Part shown: one piece after another, positions 52,238 to 61,144 of the stretch
Numbering within the stretch: the first letter of the stretch is position 1
How the letters are laid out: each line of letters begins with the position of its first letter
From: Chitinophaga sp. LS1
GTDB lineage: Bacteria; Bacteroidota; Bacteroidia; Chitinophagales; Chitinophagaceae
NCBI RefSeq assembly: GCF_034274695.1
Contig: NZ_CP128362.1
Coordinates: 2,916,501-2,980,500 of the forward strand
DNA: 64,000 bases
Direction of reading: 5' to 3'
Notes under the pieces: model-generated
What the model was told of the DNA's origin: nothing
What the model saw: the letters and a program-made list of their open reading frames with translations, nothing else
Database searches by the model: none
Program-made: the position numbers and the translations under genes

Positions 52238-52813
52238 TCAGTGAGCCTTGAGGAAGGCAATCAGTTTCTGGAATGCTTTGGCTCTGTGGCTAAAAACATT
52301 TTTGCCGGCCATGTCCATTTCGGCAAATGCGAGCGCAGAACCATCAGGAACGAAGACAGGATCGTAGCCAAAGCCTTTGCCACCTCTGCGTTCGGTGAGG
52401 ATCGTGCCGGGGCAGATACCTTCGAACTGGTATTCTTTATCGTCGAGAATAAGGGAGATGACGGTTCTGAAATGGGCACGGCGATCGGTTTGGCCTTTCA
52501 TTTCGTGCAGCATCTTCTCAATATTGTCTTCGGCAGATTTCTGCTCGCCGGCATAGCGGGCGGAGAGTACACCGGGGGCGCCGTTCAATGCAAATACTTC
52601 CAGCCCTGTATCTTCAGAGAAGCAGTGCTGGTGAGTCATATTGTGGATGGTCACCGATTTTTCCCGGGCATTCTCTTCCAGGGTATCGTGTGGTTCCGGT
52701 ATATCGATGTCGATACCGGCTTCCTGTAGGGTGATGATCTCGAACGTGTCGCCCAGCATGGAGCGGATTTCCTTTATTTTATTTTCGTTGTTGGTAGCGA
52801 ATACTAGCTTCAT
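52238..52813 (-). CDS. rdgB: dITP/XTP pyrophosphatase (RdgB/HAM1)
   Basis: 191 aa: LVFATNNENKIKEIRSML (nucleotide-binding start), FSEDTGLEVFALNGAPGVLSARYAG (catalytic Asp and purine pocket), GFGYDPVFVPDGSALAFAEM and HRAKAFQKL end. Hydrolyses non-canonical purine triphosphates such as dITP and XTP to keep them out of DNA. The antisense frame at 51806-52729 is a shadow and is not annotated. Confidence 0.95.
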   Translation of the reverse strand: MKLVFATNNENKIKEIRSMLGDTFEIITLQEAGIDIDIPEPHDTLEENAREKSVTIHNMTHQHCFSEDTGLEVFALNGAPGVLSARYAGEQKSAEDNIEKMLHEMKGQTDRRAHFRTVISLILDDKEYQFEGICPGTILTERRGGKGFGYDPVFVPDGSALAFAEMDMAGKNVFSHRAKAFQKLIAFLKAH

Positions 52814-52830
52814 GAATGTAAGTTACAGAT

Positions 52831-53328
52831 TTATATCCCCAGCAATAGTTTGAGGCCTCCCCACAGCTTTCCTTTCAACATCTTATCCTGTGCGATGAGC
52901 TGCAGATCGTCTGAATGCAATAACTGACAGCCATTGGCGGAGATCATCTGGTAAACAGGGAAATCTTCCAACCCCATGGTAGCAGGAGGGATGCCAAAAA
53001 ACACAGCCTGCTTCATTTTTACGGCCGATTGCCAGGATGTAAAGGCCATGGCAGGGTAATGGGCTATATTTATCAATGCTATATCCTGCATACCCAGTTT
53101 ACAGGCATTTAAGATATTGGTGAGGAGGTTGAATAATTCTTCGTTTAAGTACGCTCCCCCCTCATTTTGTATGAATAGCGCAATATTTTTTTGATTTTCA
53201 CCTAAAAATTTCACGTCCGGAATGACAGCAGGAGTGGTGGCAACAGGTGCTTTTTCCCCCGGTATGATGGGCTGGGTAAAGATCCTGGCCAGAAAGTATG
53301 GGTCCAGCTGTACTTGATCAAAAGACAT
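52831..53328 (-). CDS. Hypothetical protein, about 165 aa
   Basis: The start is placed at ATG 53328 (MSFDQVQLDPYFLARIF); upstream codons to 53406 are unlike protein. Alternating strands and helices (VKFLGENQKNIALFIQNEG, DIALINIAHYPAMAFTSWQS, AVFFGIPPATMGL, CQLLHSDDLQLIAQDKMLKGKLWGGLKLLLG) suggest a compact alpha/beta domain. No confident family. It lies 17 bp upstream of rdgB and is likely the first gene of that operon. Confidence 0.75.
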   Translation of the reverse strand: MSFDQVQLDPYFLARIFTQPIIPGEKAPVATTPAVIPDVKFLGENQKNIALFIQNEGGAYLNEELFNLLTNILNACKLGMQDIALINIAHYPAMAFTSWQSAVKMKQAVFFGIPPATMGLEDFPVYQMISANGCQLLHSDDLQLIAQDKMLKGKLWGGLKLLLGI

Positions 53329-53497
53329 GCATATATAGTTTAAATTGAATGTAAAGGCCCCCTTTGGGGAAAAATTTGCTTTATTTGCATTTGACGAATT
53401 GAGCAAATTTAAGTCTATTCATTTTCAGATGCGCGATTTCCGACTTTAGATTTCGCCTTCCTTTCATACATCCAAAACAAATTAACAGCACTTTATT

Positions 53498-54616
53498 ATG
53501 ATGGGAGTAGATAAACAAATAGAAAACAGGGTAGGGGAAGAAGCCTTAAAAAAAATTAAGGTAACCCGCACAAAGAACTCAAGGATTGGGGAAATAGACT
53601 TCAATAACCTTATCTTCGGGAAGCAATATGCCGACCATATGTTGGTGGCAGATTTTGATGGGAAAGAGTGGAAGAATGCAGAGATCCTGCCTTTCGGCCA
53701 TCTGTCAGTGAGTCCTTCCAATGCTGCATGGCACTATGGCCAGGCTATTTTTGAAGGCATCAAAGCCTACAAAGATCAGGAGGGCAATCCGATGATTTTC
53801 CGTCCATACGATAATTATGCACGTTTTAACAGTTCTGCAGAGCGTATGGGGATGCCTGAAGTACCGGAGTGGCTTTTTATAGGCGGGATGGAACTTTTGA
53901 TCGATCTGGACAGAAATTGGGTACCGACTAATGATGGTTGTTCCCTGTATTTACGTCCTTTTATGATTGCCGCTGATGAATTTATTGGCGTAAGGCCTTC
54001 AGATACGTATAAATTTGTTATTATTAACTCGCCGTCCGGTCCGTATTTTAATAAACCGATTAAATTGCTGGTACAGGACAAATATATTCGTGCTTTTCCT
54101 GGTGGTGTAGGTGCTGCCAAAGCAGCAGGTAACTATGGCGGGGTAATGTACCCAACCATGCAGGCACGCAAGCAGGGTTATGATCAGATACTGTGGGTAG
54201 ATGGATTGGAATTCAAATACTTACAGGAATGCGGTACAATGAATGTGTTTGCCATAATAGGGAACACTGCCATAACGCCGGATTTGAATCAAGGCACGAT
54301 TCTGGCTGGGGTAACACGCGCTGCTGTAATGTCTGTATTGGAAGATATGGGCTTGACAGTAGAGGAGAGGCCGGTATCGATCGAAGAGTTGGTAACGGCG
54401 AATGAAGCGGGTACCCTCCGCGAGGTATTTGGCACCGGTACAGCTGCCAGTGTGGCCTATGTACAGGAGTTGGATTACAAAGAGCACCAGATCAGGCTTG
54501 ATACTACCAGATACGAGGTAGGAAATGAGTTGCTGCAAAGGCTGGATGCTATCCGTACGGGTAAAGCGGAAGATACCCGTCACTGGAATTACAAAGTAGG
54601 AACTTACTCAAAATAG
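53498..54616 (+). CDS. ilvE: Branched-chain amino acid aminotransferase
   Basis: 372-aa class IV PLP enzyme: HYGQAIFEGIKAYKDQEGNP, RPFMIAADEFIGV, AFPGGVGAAKAAGNYGG carrying the PLP lysine (about 208), LQECGTMNVFAIIG, GTILAGVTRAAVMSVLEDMG and EVFGTGTAASVAYVQEL. The length and motifs fit the mitochondrial-like group II BCATs of Bacteroidota. Transfers amino groups to and from Val, Leu and Ile; monocistronic, with two hairpins after it. Confidence 0.95.
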   Translation: MMGVDKQIENRVGEEALKKIKVTRTKNSRIGEIDFNNLIFGKQYADHMLVADFDGKEWKNAEILPFGHLSVSPSNAAWHYGQAIFEGIKAYKDQEGNPMIFRPYDNYARFNSSAERMGMPEVPEWLFIGGMELLIDLDRNWVPTNDGCSLYLRPFMIAADEFIGVRPSDTYKFVIINSPSGPYFNKPIKLLVQDKYIRAFPGGVGAAKAAGNYGGVMYPTMQARKQGYDQILWVDGLEFKYLQECGTMNVFAIIGNTAITPDLNQGTILAGVTRAAVMSVLEDMGLTVEERPVSIEELVTANEAGTLREVFGTGTAASVAYVQELDYKEHQIRLDTTRYEVGNELLQRLDAIRTGKAEDTRHWNYKVGTYSK

Positions 54617-54635
54617 TCTTAGTTGTGTTGAATTG

Positions 54636-54704
54636 AAAGGCCATCTGCGCGAGTAGATGGTCTTTCTCTTTTATATAAAGCCGTCTTTGCACAAAGACGG
54701 CTTT
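54636..54704 (+). terminator. Two consecutive terminator hairpins after ilvE
   Basis: First: AAAGGCCATCT with AGATGGTCTTT (54636-54665). Second: AAAGCCGTCTTTG with AAAGACGGCTTT (54677-54704) followed by GTTTATAT. Confidence 0.85.
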
Positions 54705-54765
54705 GTTTATATATGTCGGCCGAAATACGTATCCGATAAGACATCCTTAGGTCTCACAGGGAGAT

Positions 54766-54863
54766 AAGCCGCCTATAAGCCGCCTATATCCCGCCTATAA
54801 GCCGTAGATAAGCCGCATCTATATAGAGGCGGCTTATCTACGGCTTATGTACGGCATATGTAC
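54766..54863. repeat. 11-bp tandem repeats with an 18-bp inverted repeat
   Basis: Five 11-bp units run from 54766 to 54820 (AAGCCGCCTAT twice, ATCCCGCCTAT, AAGCCGTAGAT, AAGCCGCATCT). Units 4 and 5, AAGCCGTAGATAAGCCGC at 54799-54816, recur as a perfect reverse complement at 54829-54846, and the 11-bp period goes on in inverted sense (ACGGCTTATGT, ACGGCATATGT). The 12-nt centre is itself near-palindromic. Confidence 0.85.
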
Positions 54864-54929
54864 GGGTTAGCCTTTATTTTAACCAAAGGCGCGATGGAAA
54901 CACAAAGCTATTTTGTACATTTGCGCCCT

Positions 54930-55220
54930 ATGACCATGGTATCTTTCATCGCGTCGTTGGATCAGGCTGCTCCTCCTGGGGAGATTTCACCTTATTTGAA
55001 GGCTTTGTGGTGGGATGGTAAAGGGAACTGGCAACAGGCTCACGACATTATCGAGCATATGGATAATGACACGGCCGCCTAGGTGCATGCCTACCTCCAC
55101 AGGAAAGAAGGCGACCGGGGAAACGCCCGGTATTGGTACAACAGAGCGGGACGAAGTATGCCAGAATCTACGCTGGACATGGAATGGACGGATATTGTCA
55201 CGGAATTAATCAATACATGA
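54930..55220 (+). pseudogene. Small conserved protein gene interrupted by in-frame TAG
   Basis: A 96-codon frame runs from ATG 54930 to TGA 55218-55220 with one internal TAG at 55080-55082 (codon 51). Both sides are clearly protein-like: ISPYLKALWWDGKGNWQQAH, DIIEHMDNDTAA, stop, [28 protein letters not shown]. The TAG could come from a Trp codon TGG or a Gln codon CAG by one base change. A TACATTTG box at 54916-54923 puts the transcription start on the ATG. It may be a fresh pseudogene, a sequencing error or recoding. Confidence 0.7.
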
Positions 55221-55253
55221 CATGATTTCCTTCAAAAAAATGTTCAAAACATT

Positions 55254-55283
55254 TTGTTATTAACAAGGTTCGTGTTACCTTTG
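55254..55283 (+). promoter_or_regulatory. Promoter of rpsL-rpsG
   Basis: TTG at 55254-55256, 19 nt, TACCTTTG at 55276-55283, followed by CCCTCCCAAATT. The leader to the rpsL start is about 65 nt. Confidence 0.85.
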
Positions 55284-55353
55284 CCCTCCCAAATTCCCAT
55301 TCTGGGTGATTTGGATGTCATTGTAAACCGACAGAAAAAAAAACTTAGGTAGA

Positions 55354-55734
55354 ATGCCTACTATACAACAATTAGTAAGAAAAGGAAGAGAAATTATCCG
55401 GGCTAAGTCCAAGTCCAGGGCTTTAGATAGCTGTCCACAGCGCCGTGGTGTTTGTACCCGTGTGTACACAACCACCCCTAAGAAGCCAAACTCTGCACTG
55501 CGTAAGGTAGCAAAGGTGCGTTTGACCAACAAAGTAGAGGTGATTGCTTATATCCCTGGTGAAGGACATAACCTGCAGGAGCACTCTATCGTACTGATCC
55601 GTGGTGGTAGGGTAAAAGATTTACCGGGTGTTCGTTACCACATCGTTCGTGGTTCCCTCGATACTGCTGGTGTGAAAGACAGAAAGCAGAGCCGTTCCAA
55701 GTATGGTACCAAAAAGGAAAAGGCTAAGAAATAA
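55354..55734 (+). CDS. rpsL: 30S ribosomal protein S12
   Basis: 126 aa, full length: [47 protein letters not shown] (decoding-site loop; lysines of KKPNSALRK present as in streptomycin-sensitive forms), [38 protein letters not shown] end. First gene of the str operon. Confidence 0.98.
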   Translation: MPTIQQLVRKGREIIRAKSKSRALDSCPQRRGVCTRVYTTTPKKPNSALRKVAKVRLTNKVEVIAYIPGEGHNLQEHSIVLIRGGRVKDLPGVRYHIVRGSLDTAGVKDRKQSRSKYGTKKEKAKK

Positions 55735-55766
55735 TTTATAATAACTATTTGAAATTTTCCAAATAA

Positions 55767-56234
55767 ATGAGAAAGCAAGCCGCGAAAAAGATGCCTTTGG
55801 CTCCGGATCCTCGCTTTAACGACAAACAGGTTACCCGGTTTGTTAATAACGTGATGGAGCAGGGCAAAAAGAGCATTGCCTTTAGGATATTTTACGATGC
55901 GATCGACAGAGTGAGCACTATCACTAACGATAATGGTTACGAAGTGTGGAAGAAAGCGATCACAAACGTAACTCCTGCCGTTGAAGTTAGAAGCCGTCGT
56001 ATCGGTGGTGCTACCTTCCAGATCCCTTCTGAGGTTCGTCCTGACAGAAAGATCTCCCTGTCTATGAAATGGTTGATCCGTTTCGCAGGTGAAAGGAATG
56101 GTAAGAGCATGGCTGAAAAGCTGGCTGCTGAAATCGTAGCTGCTGCAAAAGGTGAAGGTGCTGCTTTCAAAAAGAAAGAAGATACTCACCGTATGGCTGA
56201 AGCTAACAAGGCATTCTCTCACTTCAGGATCTAA
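55767..56234 (+). CDS. rpsG: 30S ribosomal protein S7
   Basis: 155 aa: [99 protein letters not shown]. Binds the 16S 3' major domain. 32 bp after rpsL. Confidence 0.98.
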   Translation: MRKQAAKKMPLAPDPRFNDKQVTRFVNNVMEQGKKSIAFRIFYDAIDRVSTITNDNGYEVWKKAITNVTPAVEVRSRRIGGATFQIPSEVRPDRKISLSMKWLIRFAGERNGKSMAEKLAAEIVAAAKGEGAAFKKKEDTHRMAEANKAFSHFRI

Positions 56235-56275
56235 ATCTACTGCCGTTTTACGGTAGATGGTTTATAAAGATATAA

Positions 56276-56315
56276 GGGAAACATCCTCTGGGCTATACTG
56301 GGGGATGTTTTTCCT
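56276..56315 (+). terminator. Terminator between rpsG and fusA
   Basis: AAACATCC pairs with GGATGTTT, then TTCCTTTTC. A smaller hairpin (ATCTAC.../...GTAGAT) lies just after the rpsG stop. fusA therefore has its own promoter. Confidence 0.75.
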
Positions 56316-56405
56316 TTTCTCATATATACCAATTTTTTAAACCTTGTAACTAAAGGGTCGCGTAAGTATTCTGCTGCTGAAATAACAATTTGGCAAAGTT
56401 GCCTG

Positions 56406-56437
56406 TTGTATTTATTAGCAAAAATGAATTACCTTTG
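56406..56437 (+). promoter_or_regulatory. Promoter of fusA
   Basis: TTG at 56406-56408, 21 nt, TACCTTTG at 56430-56437, followed by CCCCCCAAATT, nearly identical to the rpsL and rpsJ promoters downstream of the box. Confidence 0.75.
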
Positions 56438-56475
56438 CCCCCCAAATTGCATTATTATACAGTCATTTTAATATT

Positions 56476-58620
56476 ATGGCAGACTTAAGATTTCAAAGAA
56501 ACTTTGGTATTGCGGCGCACATTGATGCGGGTAAAACCACTACCACAGAGCGTATCCTGTACTACACAGGTAAATCCCATAAGATAGGGGAAGTGCACGA
56601 AGGTGCCGCCACCATGGACTGGATGGCGCAGGAGCAGGAGAGAGGTATTACCATCACATCTGCTGCTACTACCTGTTTCTGGAAATTCCCAACCACTCAG
56701 GGAAAGCTCCAGCCAGATACAAAAGAATACAAATTTAACATCATCGATACTCCAGGTCACGTGGATTTCACCGTTGAGGTTGAACGTTCCCTGCGTGTAC
56801 TGGATGGTCTGGTGGCTCTGTTCTGCGCTGTATCCGGCGTTGAACCACAGTCTGAAACCGTTTGGCGTCAGGCTAACCGCTACCGTGTACCACGTGTAGG
56901 TTTCGTAAACAAAATGGACCGTGCCGGTGCTGACTTCCTGAACGTGGTAAAACAGGTGAAGGAAATGCTGGGTGCAAATCCGGTTCCACTGATGCTGCCT
57001 ATCGGCGCTGAAGATACTTTCAAAGGTGTGGTTGACCTGATCACCATGAAGGGTATCATCTGGGACGAAGAAGGTAAAGGTGCTACCTACCAGGAAATCG
57101 AAATTCCTGCTGATATGAAGGATGAAGCTGAAGAATGGAGAGCTAAACTCGTAGAAGCTGTTGCTGAATACGATGACAAACTCATGGAGAAATTCTTCGA
57201 AGATCCTAACACTATCTCTGAAGATGAAATTCACGAAGCTATCCGTAAAGCAACGATCGATATCGCTATCATCCCAATGCTGTGCGGTTCTTCATTCAAA
57301 AATAAAGGTGTACAGAAAATGCTGGATGCCGTATGTCGTTACCTGCCTTCACCAGTAGATATCGAAGCGGTTAAAGGTACTGATCCTGACAATGGTAACG
57401 AGATCGAGCGTAAGCCAGATGCAAAAGAACCATTCTCTGCACTGGCGTTCAAGATCATGACTGATCCATTCGTAGGTCGTCTGGCGTTCTTCCGGGCTTA
57501 TTCCGGTCACCTGGATGCTGGTTCTTACGTACTGAACACCCGTACAGGTAAAAATGAGCGTATCAGCCGTATCATGCAGATGCACGCCAACAAGCAGAAC
57601 CCAATCGACTTCATCGAAGCTGGTGATATCGGTGCTGCTGTAGGTTTTAAAGATATCAAAACAGGTGATACCCTGTGCGATGAGAAAAATCCTATCGTAC
57701 TGGAATCTATGACCTTCCCGGAACCAGTTATCCACATCGCTATCGAGCCTAAAACTCAGGCGGATATGGACAAAATGGGTCTGGCTATCGCTAAACTGGT
57801 AGAAGAAGATCCTACCCTGAAAGCTAAAACTGATGAAGAAACCGGCCAGACCGTATTGAGCGGTATGGGTGAGCTTCACCTGGAAATCATCGTTGACCGT
57901 ATGCGTCGCGAGTTCAAGGTAGAAGTTAACCAGGGTGCACCTCAGGTTGCTTTCAAGGAAGCATTCACGCTGAAGGTTGAACACCGTGAGGTTTATAAGA
58001 AACAAACTGGTGGTCGCGGTAAATTCGCAGACATCCAGATCGAAATCGGCCCTGCTGATCCGGAATGGCTGAAAGAGAACGACGGTAAACAATTCCAGTT
58101 CATCAACGATATCTTCGGTGGTTCCATCCCTAAAGAATTCGTTGCTCCGGTACAGAAAGGCTTTGAGTCTGCTATGCACCAGGGTGTACTGGCTGGCTAC
58201 CCGCTGGATAACCTGAGAGTTCGCCTGTATGATGGTTCATTCCACCAGGTTGACTCCGATGCAGTATCCTTCGAATTGGCTGCAAGATCAGCTTTCCGTG
58301 AAGCAGGTCGTAAAGCAAAACCAGTTCTGCTGGAACCAATCATGAAAGTAGAAGTTCAGACCCCAGACCAATACATGGGTGACGTAACAGGTGACCTGAA
58401 CCGTCGTCGTGGTATGCTGGAAGGTATGGAAATGAGAAACGGTGTACAGGTAATCAAAGCTAAAGTACCTCTGAAAGAAATGTTCGGATATGTAACTCAG
58501 CTGCGCTCCCTGTCTTCCGGTCGTGCTACTTCCATCATGGAGTTCTCTCACTACTCACCTGCTCCAAATGCTGTTGCTGAAGAAGAAATGGCAAAGGCAA
58601 AAGGTAAAGTGAATGCATAA
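56476..58620 (+). CDS. fusA: Translation elongation factor G
   Basis: 714 aa, full length. G1 [13 protein letters not shown] (residues 14-26), G2 [12 protein letters not shown]3 [22 protein letters not shown]4 NKMDRAGAD, then domains II-V with [24 protein letters not shown] and the C-terminal [22 protein letters not shown]. Drives translocation on the ribosome with GTP. Confidence 0.98.
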   Translation: MADLRFQRNFGIAAHIDAGKTTTTERILYYTGKSHKIGEVHEGAATMDWMAQEQERGITITSAATTCFWKFPTTQGKLQPDTKEYKFNIIDTPGHVDFTVEVERSLRVLDGLVALFCAVSGVEPQSETVWRQANRYRVPRVGFVNKMDRAGADFLNVVKQVKEMLGANPVPLMLPIGAEDTFKGVVDLITMKGIIWDEEGKGATYQEIEIPADMKDEAEEWRAKLVEAVAEYDDKLMEKFFEDPNTISEDEIHEAIRKATIDIAIIPMLCGSSFKNKGVQKMLDAVCRYLPSPVDIEAVKGTDPDNGNEIERKPDAKEPFSALAFKIMTDPFVGRLAFFRAYSGHLDAGSYVLNTRTGKNERISRIMQMHANKQNPIDFIEAGDIGAAVGFKDIKTGDTLCDEKNPIVLESMTFPEPVIHIAIEPKTQADMDKMGLAIAKLVEEDPTLKAKTDEETGQTVLSGMGELHLEIIVDRMRREFKVEVNQGAPQVAFKEAFTLKVEHREVYKKQTGGRGKFADIQIEIGPADPEWLKENDGKQFQFINDIFGGSIPKEFVAPVQKGFESAMHQGVLAGYPLDNLRVRLYDGSFHQVDSDAVSFELAARSAFREAGRKAKPVLLEPIMKVEVQTPDQYMGDVTGDLNRRRGMLEGMEMRNGVQVIKAKVPLKEMFGYVTQLRSLSSGRATSIMEFSHYSPAPNAVAEEEMAKAKGKVNA

Positions 58621-58647
58621 ATCATGATTAGTATCTGATTGAATATG

Positions 58648-58685
58648 GTCCCGTTCCGGTTAATCCGGAACGGGACTTTTGTTTG
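58648..58685 (+). terminator. Terminator after fusA
   Basis: GTCCCGTTCCGG pairs perfectly with CCGGAACGGGAC around a 5-nt loop, followed by TTTTGTTTG. This cuts fusA off from rpsJ. Confidence 0.93.
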
Positions 58686-58803
58686 GGGCCAATTGTAACA
58701 TCTCTATCACTGCAACGTTTTATCCTCAAGATGCTGGATCTTTTCTATATAGGGTAGTATATACCCAAAATTGTCTCTATACAAAAGCCGACTTTAACCA
58801 AAA

Positions 58804-59445
58804 ATGAACACCCCCCGAATTTTGATCAGTATTGATCTGGAAGAGCTGAAACTGTCAGCCAATAATAATAATGGCCAGGAGATGAGCCTGGAAGAAAGGC
58901 AGCAGATTTCACTGGATGGTTTGGGAAAAACAATCACCTTACTGGACAAGTACCAGGTAAGAGCTACTTTTTTTATTACCGCCTCCTGGGCGCAGGCCTA
59001 TCCGGAAGTGGTGCGTCAGTTAGCCCTCAAACACGAAGTTGCTTCACATGGTGCTTTGGATAAAGAAGTATTGGAGCAGATCATTGGTGACCGCTTATAC
59101 GGTTGTCGCATGAGGGCATCCATAAAGCCCGATTATAGTTCGCTGAGGGCTGCCGGGTACTTATACCACTCCGGTGGTCAGCGGGTGCGTCCTATGACCA
59201 TAGAAGGGGATTGCTATGAGATTTATGCGGAGTCTGTGCGTCCGTTGTGGATTACGAAACTCTTTTTAGGCCGTCAACCTGTTATTTCATTGCATTTCCG
59301 TAGTTGGGAATTGAGTGTACACCCCATTTCGCGTGCTACCGGCCCCAGATTGGCGGAGCGATTGGACAGCGTGCTGGGTTATCTGCAACGCAAAGGTCAG
59401 TTTATACCCCATATTGAGTGGCTGCAGGAACAGCTTACCGACTAA
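58804..59445 (+). CDS. Polysaccharide deacetylase-like (NodB fold) protein
   Basis: 213 aa, cytoplasmic by sequence. ILISIDLEELKL (motif 1, D-x-E instead of the D-D pair), YQVRATFFITASWAQAYPEVVRQLALKHEVASHGALD (TFF-I and the H of motif 2 SHG), then RAAGYLYHSGG and a C-terminal ISLHFRSWEL. The metal-binding His pair is incomplete, so it may be inactive or use an altered site. It lies in the insertion between fusA and rpsJ. Confidence 0.75.
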   Translation: MNTPRILISIDLEELKLSANNNNGQEMSLEERQQISLDGLGKTITLLDKYQVRATFFITASWAQAYPEVVRQLALKHEVASHGALDKEVLEQIIGDRLYGCRMRASIKPDYSSLRAAGYLYHSGGQRVRPMTIEGDCYEIYAESVRPLWITKLFLGRQPVISLHFRSWELSVHPISRATGPRLAERLDSVLGYLQRKGQFIPHIEWLQEQLTD

Positions 59446-59719
59446 TAATAGCCATCGATTGCAATACCAGCTTCATTTAATCTCATTTTCTTTATACTTA
59501 TTTGATTCATTTCCAGTATATTCGCAACTATATTGTTGATGTCTGGCACTGAATTTGAAATACCCCATTTGTCCCCATCCCTGCTTATTTATCCTCTTAT
59601 CTTATTGGCTCAGGTACCATTAGCAAAGCAAGACACATTTACAGATTGCATGTATTTCCTAGTTCGATAGGGCATTGTCCCGATGGCAAGTATTAATCAA
59701 TAAAATCAAAAAACTGAAA

Positions 59720-60328
59720 ATGAAAAAATTCCAAGCATTAACCCTGGCCCTGATGACGGTATTGTTTTTTAGCACCACGGCATTTGCGCAGACCCAGAAA
59801 GGAAACATTTTGATTGGATCTGACATTACAGACATTGGATTGAATTTTCAAAAATCCAGTACCCAGTTTAGTTTTAATCTGAACCCTAAAGCAGCCTGGT
59901 TTATCAGTGATGGGCTGGCAGTGGGTGGATATGTGAATTTCGGGCTGTCGACCAGTAATGGAGCAGGTTCTGATGTAAGTTATGGTATTGGTGCCCTGGC
60001 GCGTTATTATCCGACAGACAAGAATGTGCAGAAGCTGGAGTTTTCCAAGCGTGCAAGGTTTTTTGTAGAGGGTAATGCCGGTTTTGGTGGTACGAATCCT
60101 GCGAGTGGCGCATCTACGAATGGGGTAGAATTGGGTGTAGGCCCTGGTATTTCTTACTTCATTACACCTAATGTGGCGTTGGAAACGCTGTTGAAGTACA
60201 ATATTATTGTTGGTGGTGGTAACTCAACTACGGCACAGCAGTTGAACCTGGGTGTAGGTTTCCAGATTTTCCTGCCTGGAGCGAAGGCGAAGGAGATCTA
60301 CAACGAGGAGAAGCGTAATATGAAATAG
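59720..60328 (+). CDS. Outer-membrane beta-barrel protein
   Basis: 202 aa from ATG 59720, which begins a signal peptide MKKFQALTLALMTVLFFSTTAFAQ. The mature part alternates hydrophobic strands and turns (FSFNLNPKAAWFISDGLAVGGYVNFGLS, RFFVEGNAGFGGTN, GVELGVGPGISYFITPNVALETLLKYNI, QLNLGVGFQIFL), the pattern of OmpA/OmpW-like porin barrels of Bacteroidota. Probable surface protein of unknown ligand. Confidence 0.85.
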   Translation: MKKFQALTLALMTVLFFSTTAFAQTQKGNILIGSDITDIGLNFQKSSTQFSFNLNPKAAWFISDGLAVGGYVNFGLSTSNGAGSDVSYGIGALARYYPTDKNVQKLEFSKRARFFVEGNAGFGGTNPASGASTNGVELGVGPGISYFITPNVALETLLKYNIIVGGGNSTTAQQLNLGVGFQIFLPGAKAKEIYNEEKRNMK

Positions 60329-60348
60329 GCATTAGAAAAATAATGAGG

Positions 60349-60388
60349 GGCCGCTTACGGATCATTTTGGTCTGTGGGCGGCTTTTTT
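60349..60388 (+). terminator. Terminator after the beta-barrel gene
   Basis: GGCCGC with GCGGC (inner loop partly structured), followed by TTTTTTCTGTTTT. Confidence 0.7.
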
Positions 60389-60417
60389 CTGTTTTGAACA
60401 CTTTGAATGAACTGGTT

Positions 60418-60468
60418 GATAATGAACATAATGAATGGTTGTAATAAGGAAAGTGACTATTATCTTTA
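60418..60468 (+). promoter_or_regulatory. Array unit 1: upstream element and promoter
   Basis: GATAATGAACATAATGAAT at 60418-60436 matches 14 of 19 positions of the element in units 2 and 3; 24 nt later comes TATCTTTA (60461-60468). A consensus -33 TTG is at 60439-60441 with a 19-nt spacer. Confidence 0.6.
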
Positions 60469-60498
60469 TATAAGTAAGACGCCGCCAGGGGCGTTGCT

Positions 60499-60556
60499 GG
60501 GATTGCCGAAAACCAGTTAAACAATAGAGTAGGCCTTTACCCTCTGAAAAACTAAG
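60499..60556 (+). ncRNA. Array unit 1: conserved leader RNA
   Basis: GGGATTGCCGAAAACCA, variable GTTAAACAAT, AGAGTAGGC, CTTTACCC, then CTCTGAAAAAC. GCC pairs with GGC and GGG with CCC, leaving an internal loop and a conserved apical part GAAAACCA...AGAGTA. Confidence 0.65.
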
Positions 60557-60559
60557 AAA

Positions 60560-60622
60560 ATGAACGCAACTATTCTAGCAGCATTGACTAAGTTCTTGTA
60601 TACTCTGTTCGGTAGCCTGTAG
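60560..60622 (+). CDS. Array unit 1: 20-aa hydrophobic peptide
   Basis: ATG at 60560, TAG at 60620. Begins MNATILAALTKF and ends LYTLFGSL. One lysine, otherwise hydrophobic or small; ends G-x-L like the other two (GGL, GKL). Long enough for one membrane-lying or membrane-spanning helix. Translation is inferred from conservation of position, length and C-terminal pattern across the three units. Confidence 0.55.
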   Translation: MNATILAALTKFLYTLFGSL

Positions 60623-60647
60623 ATTCCCGAAACATTGGCAAGCTTTT

Positions 60648-60678
60648 AAAGGTCCTGGTAGTAACCGGGACCTTTTTA
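60648..60678 (+). terminator. Array unit 1: terminator
   Basis: AAAGGTCCTGG pairs with CCGGGACCTTT (one G-U), then a T run. Confidence 0.9.
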
Positions 60679-60742
60679 TGTGGGGATATGTGTGAGATTA
60701 ATACTGAACAGGAATAACTGAACGGAATATTCTGAACTAGTT

Positions 60743-60793
60743 GAAAATGAATGAAATGAACGATGGTAGTATTCCTACTACTTACTAATTTTA
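60743..60793 (+). promoter_or_regulatory. Array unit 2: upstream element and promoter
   Basis: GAAAATGAATGAAATGAAC at 60743-60761, 24 nt, TAATTTTA at 60786-60793. Three further CTGAAC sites stand upstream at a strict 14-bp period (60704, 60718, 60732). The -33 position reads TGG rather than TTG. Confidence 0.65.
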
Positions 60794-60799
60794 GAATAT

Positions 60800-60850
60800 G
60801 GGATTGCCGAAAACCATTATTAGAGTAGGCGTAACCAGTGAAAAACCATA
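60800..60850 (+). ncRNA. Array unit 2: conserved leader RNA
   Basis: GGGATTGCCGAAAACCA, TTATT, AGAGTAGGC, GTAACC, AGTGAAAAACC. TGG/CCA and GCC/GGC can pair around an internal loop GATT/GTAA. It starts only 6 nt after the TAATTTTA box, so the transcript should begin at or very near the first G. Confidence 0.65.
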
Positions 60851-60853
60851 ACC

Positions 60854-60922
60854 ATGGATCTGCTGAACCAATTATTAGCAACACTTTTAACGCTGTTGCA
60901 ATCTCTGCTGGGTGGTTTGTAA
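60854..60922 (+). CDS. Array unit 2: 22-aa leucine-rich peptide
   Basis: ATG at 60854, TAA at 60920. Begins MDLLNQLLATLL and ends TLLQSLLGGL. Eleven of 22 residues are Leu. D2, N5, Q6 and Q16 make an amphipathic helix. The first six residues MDLLNQ are identical to unit 3 although the codons differ (CTG CTG AAC CAA versus TTA TTG AAC CAG), which indicates selection on the peptide. Confidence 0.65.
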   Translation: MDLLNQLLATLLTLLQSLLGGL

Positions 60923-60985
60923 TTTATTACGCCCCTGATTCCACGGAAAATGCCACGCAACAAAAAAGACATTTTCCAACTTATT

Positions 60986-61019
60986 GCCTTCCTGGTGCGA
61001 GCCGGGGAGGCTTTTTTTA
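60986..61019 (+). terminator. Array unit 2: terminator
   Basis: GCCTTCCTGG pairs with CCGGGGAGGC (two G-U), followed by seven T. Confidence 0.9.
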
Positions 61020-61144
61020 TAATGAACGAGCTATCTCATGGTGAACAATCTGGATTTGCTGGGGGGAGTGGCGTATTCAGGAGTATTAGTTAAAAGAAAA
61101 TGAACGGGCCATTTTTCTTCACTGAACGAAATGAACAAGCAGCT

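Noticed and set aside
51806..52729. 307-codon plus-strand frame opposite the thioesterase and rdgB genes
   Set aside because: It runs antisense across two well-identified genes and shows no family motif; codon-position shadow.
59545..59562. Sigma-54 promoter TGGCACTGAATTTGAA before the beta-barrel gene
   Set aside because: The -12 element lacks GC and lies about 165 bp from the start codon.
61040..61090. A fourth, decayed leader copy (GGATTTGC...AGTGGCGTA)
   Set aside because: Only scattered matches to the leader, no ORF and no promoter box at the expected distance.
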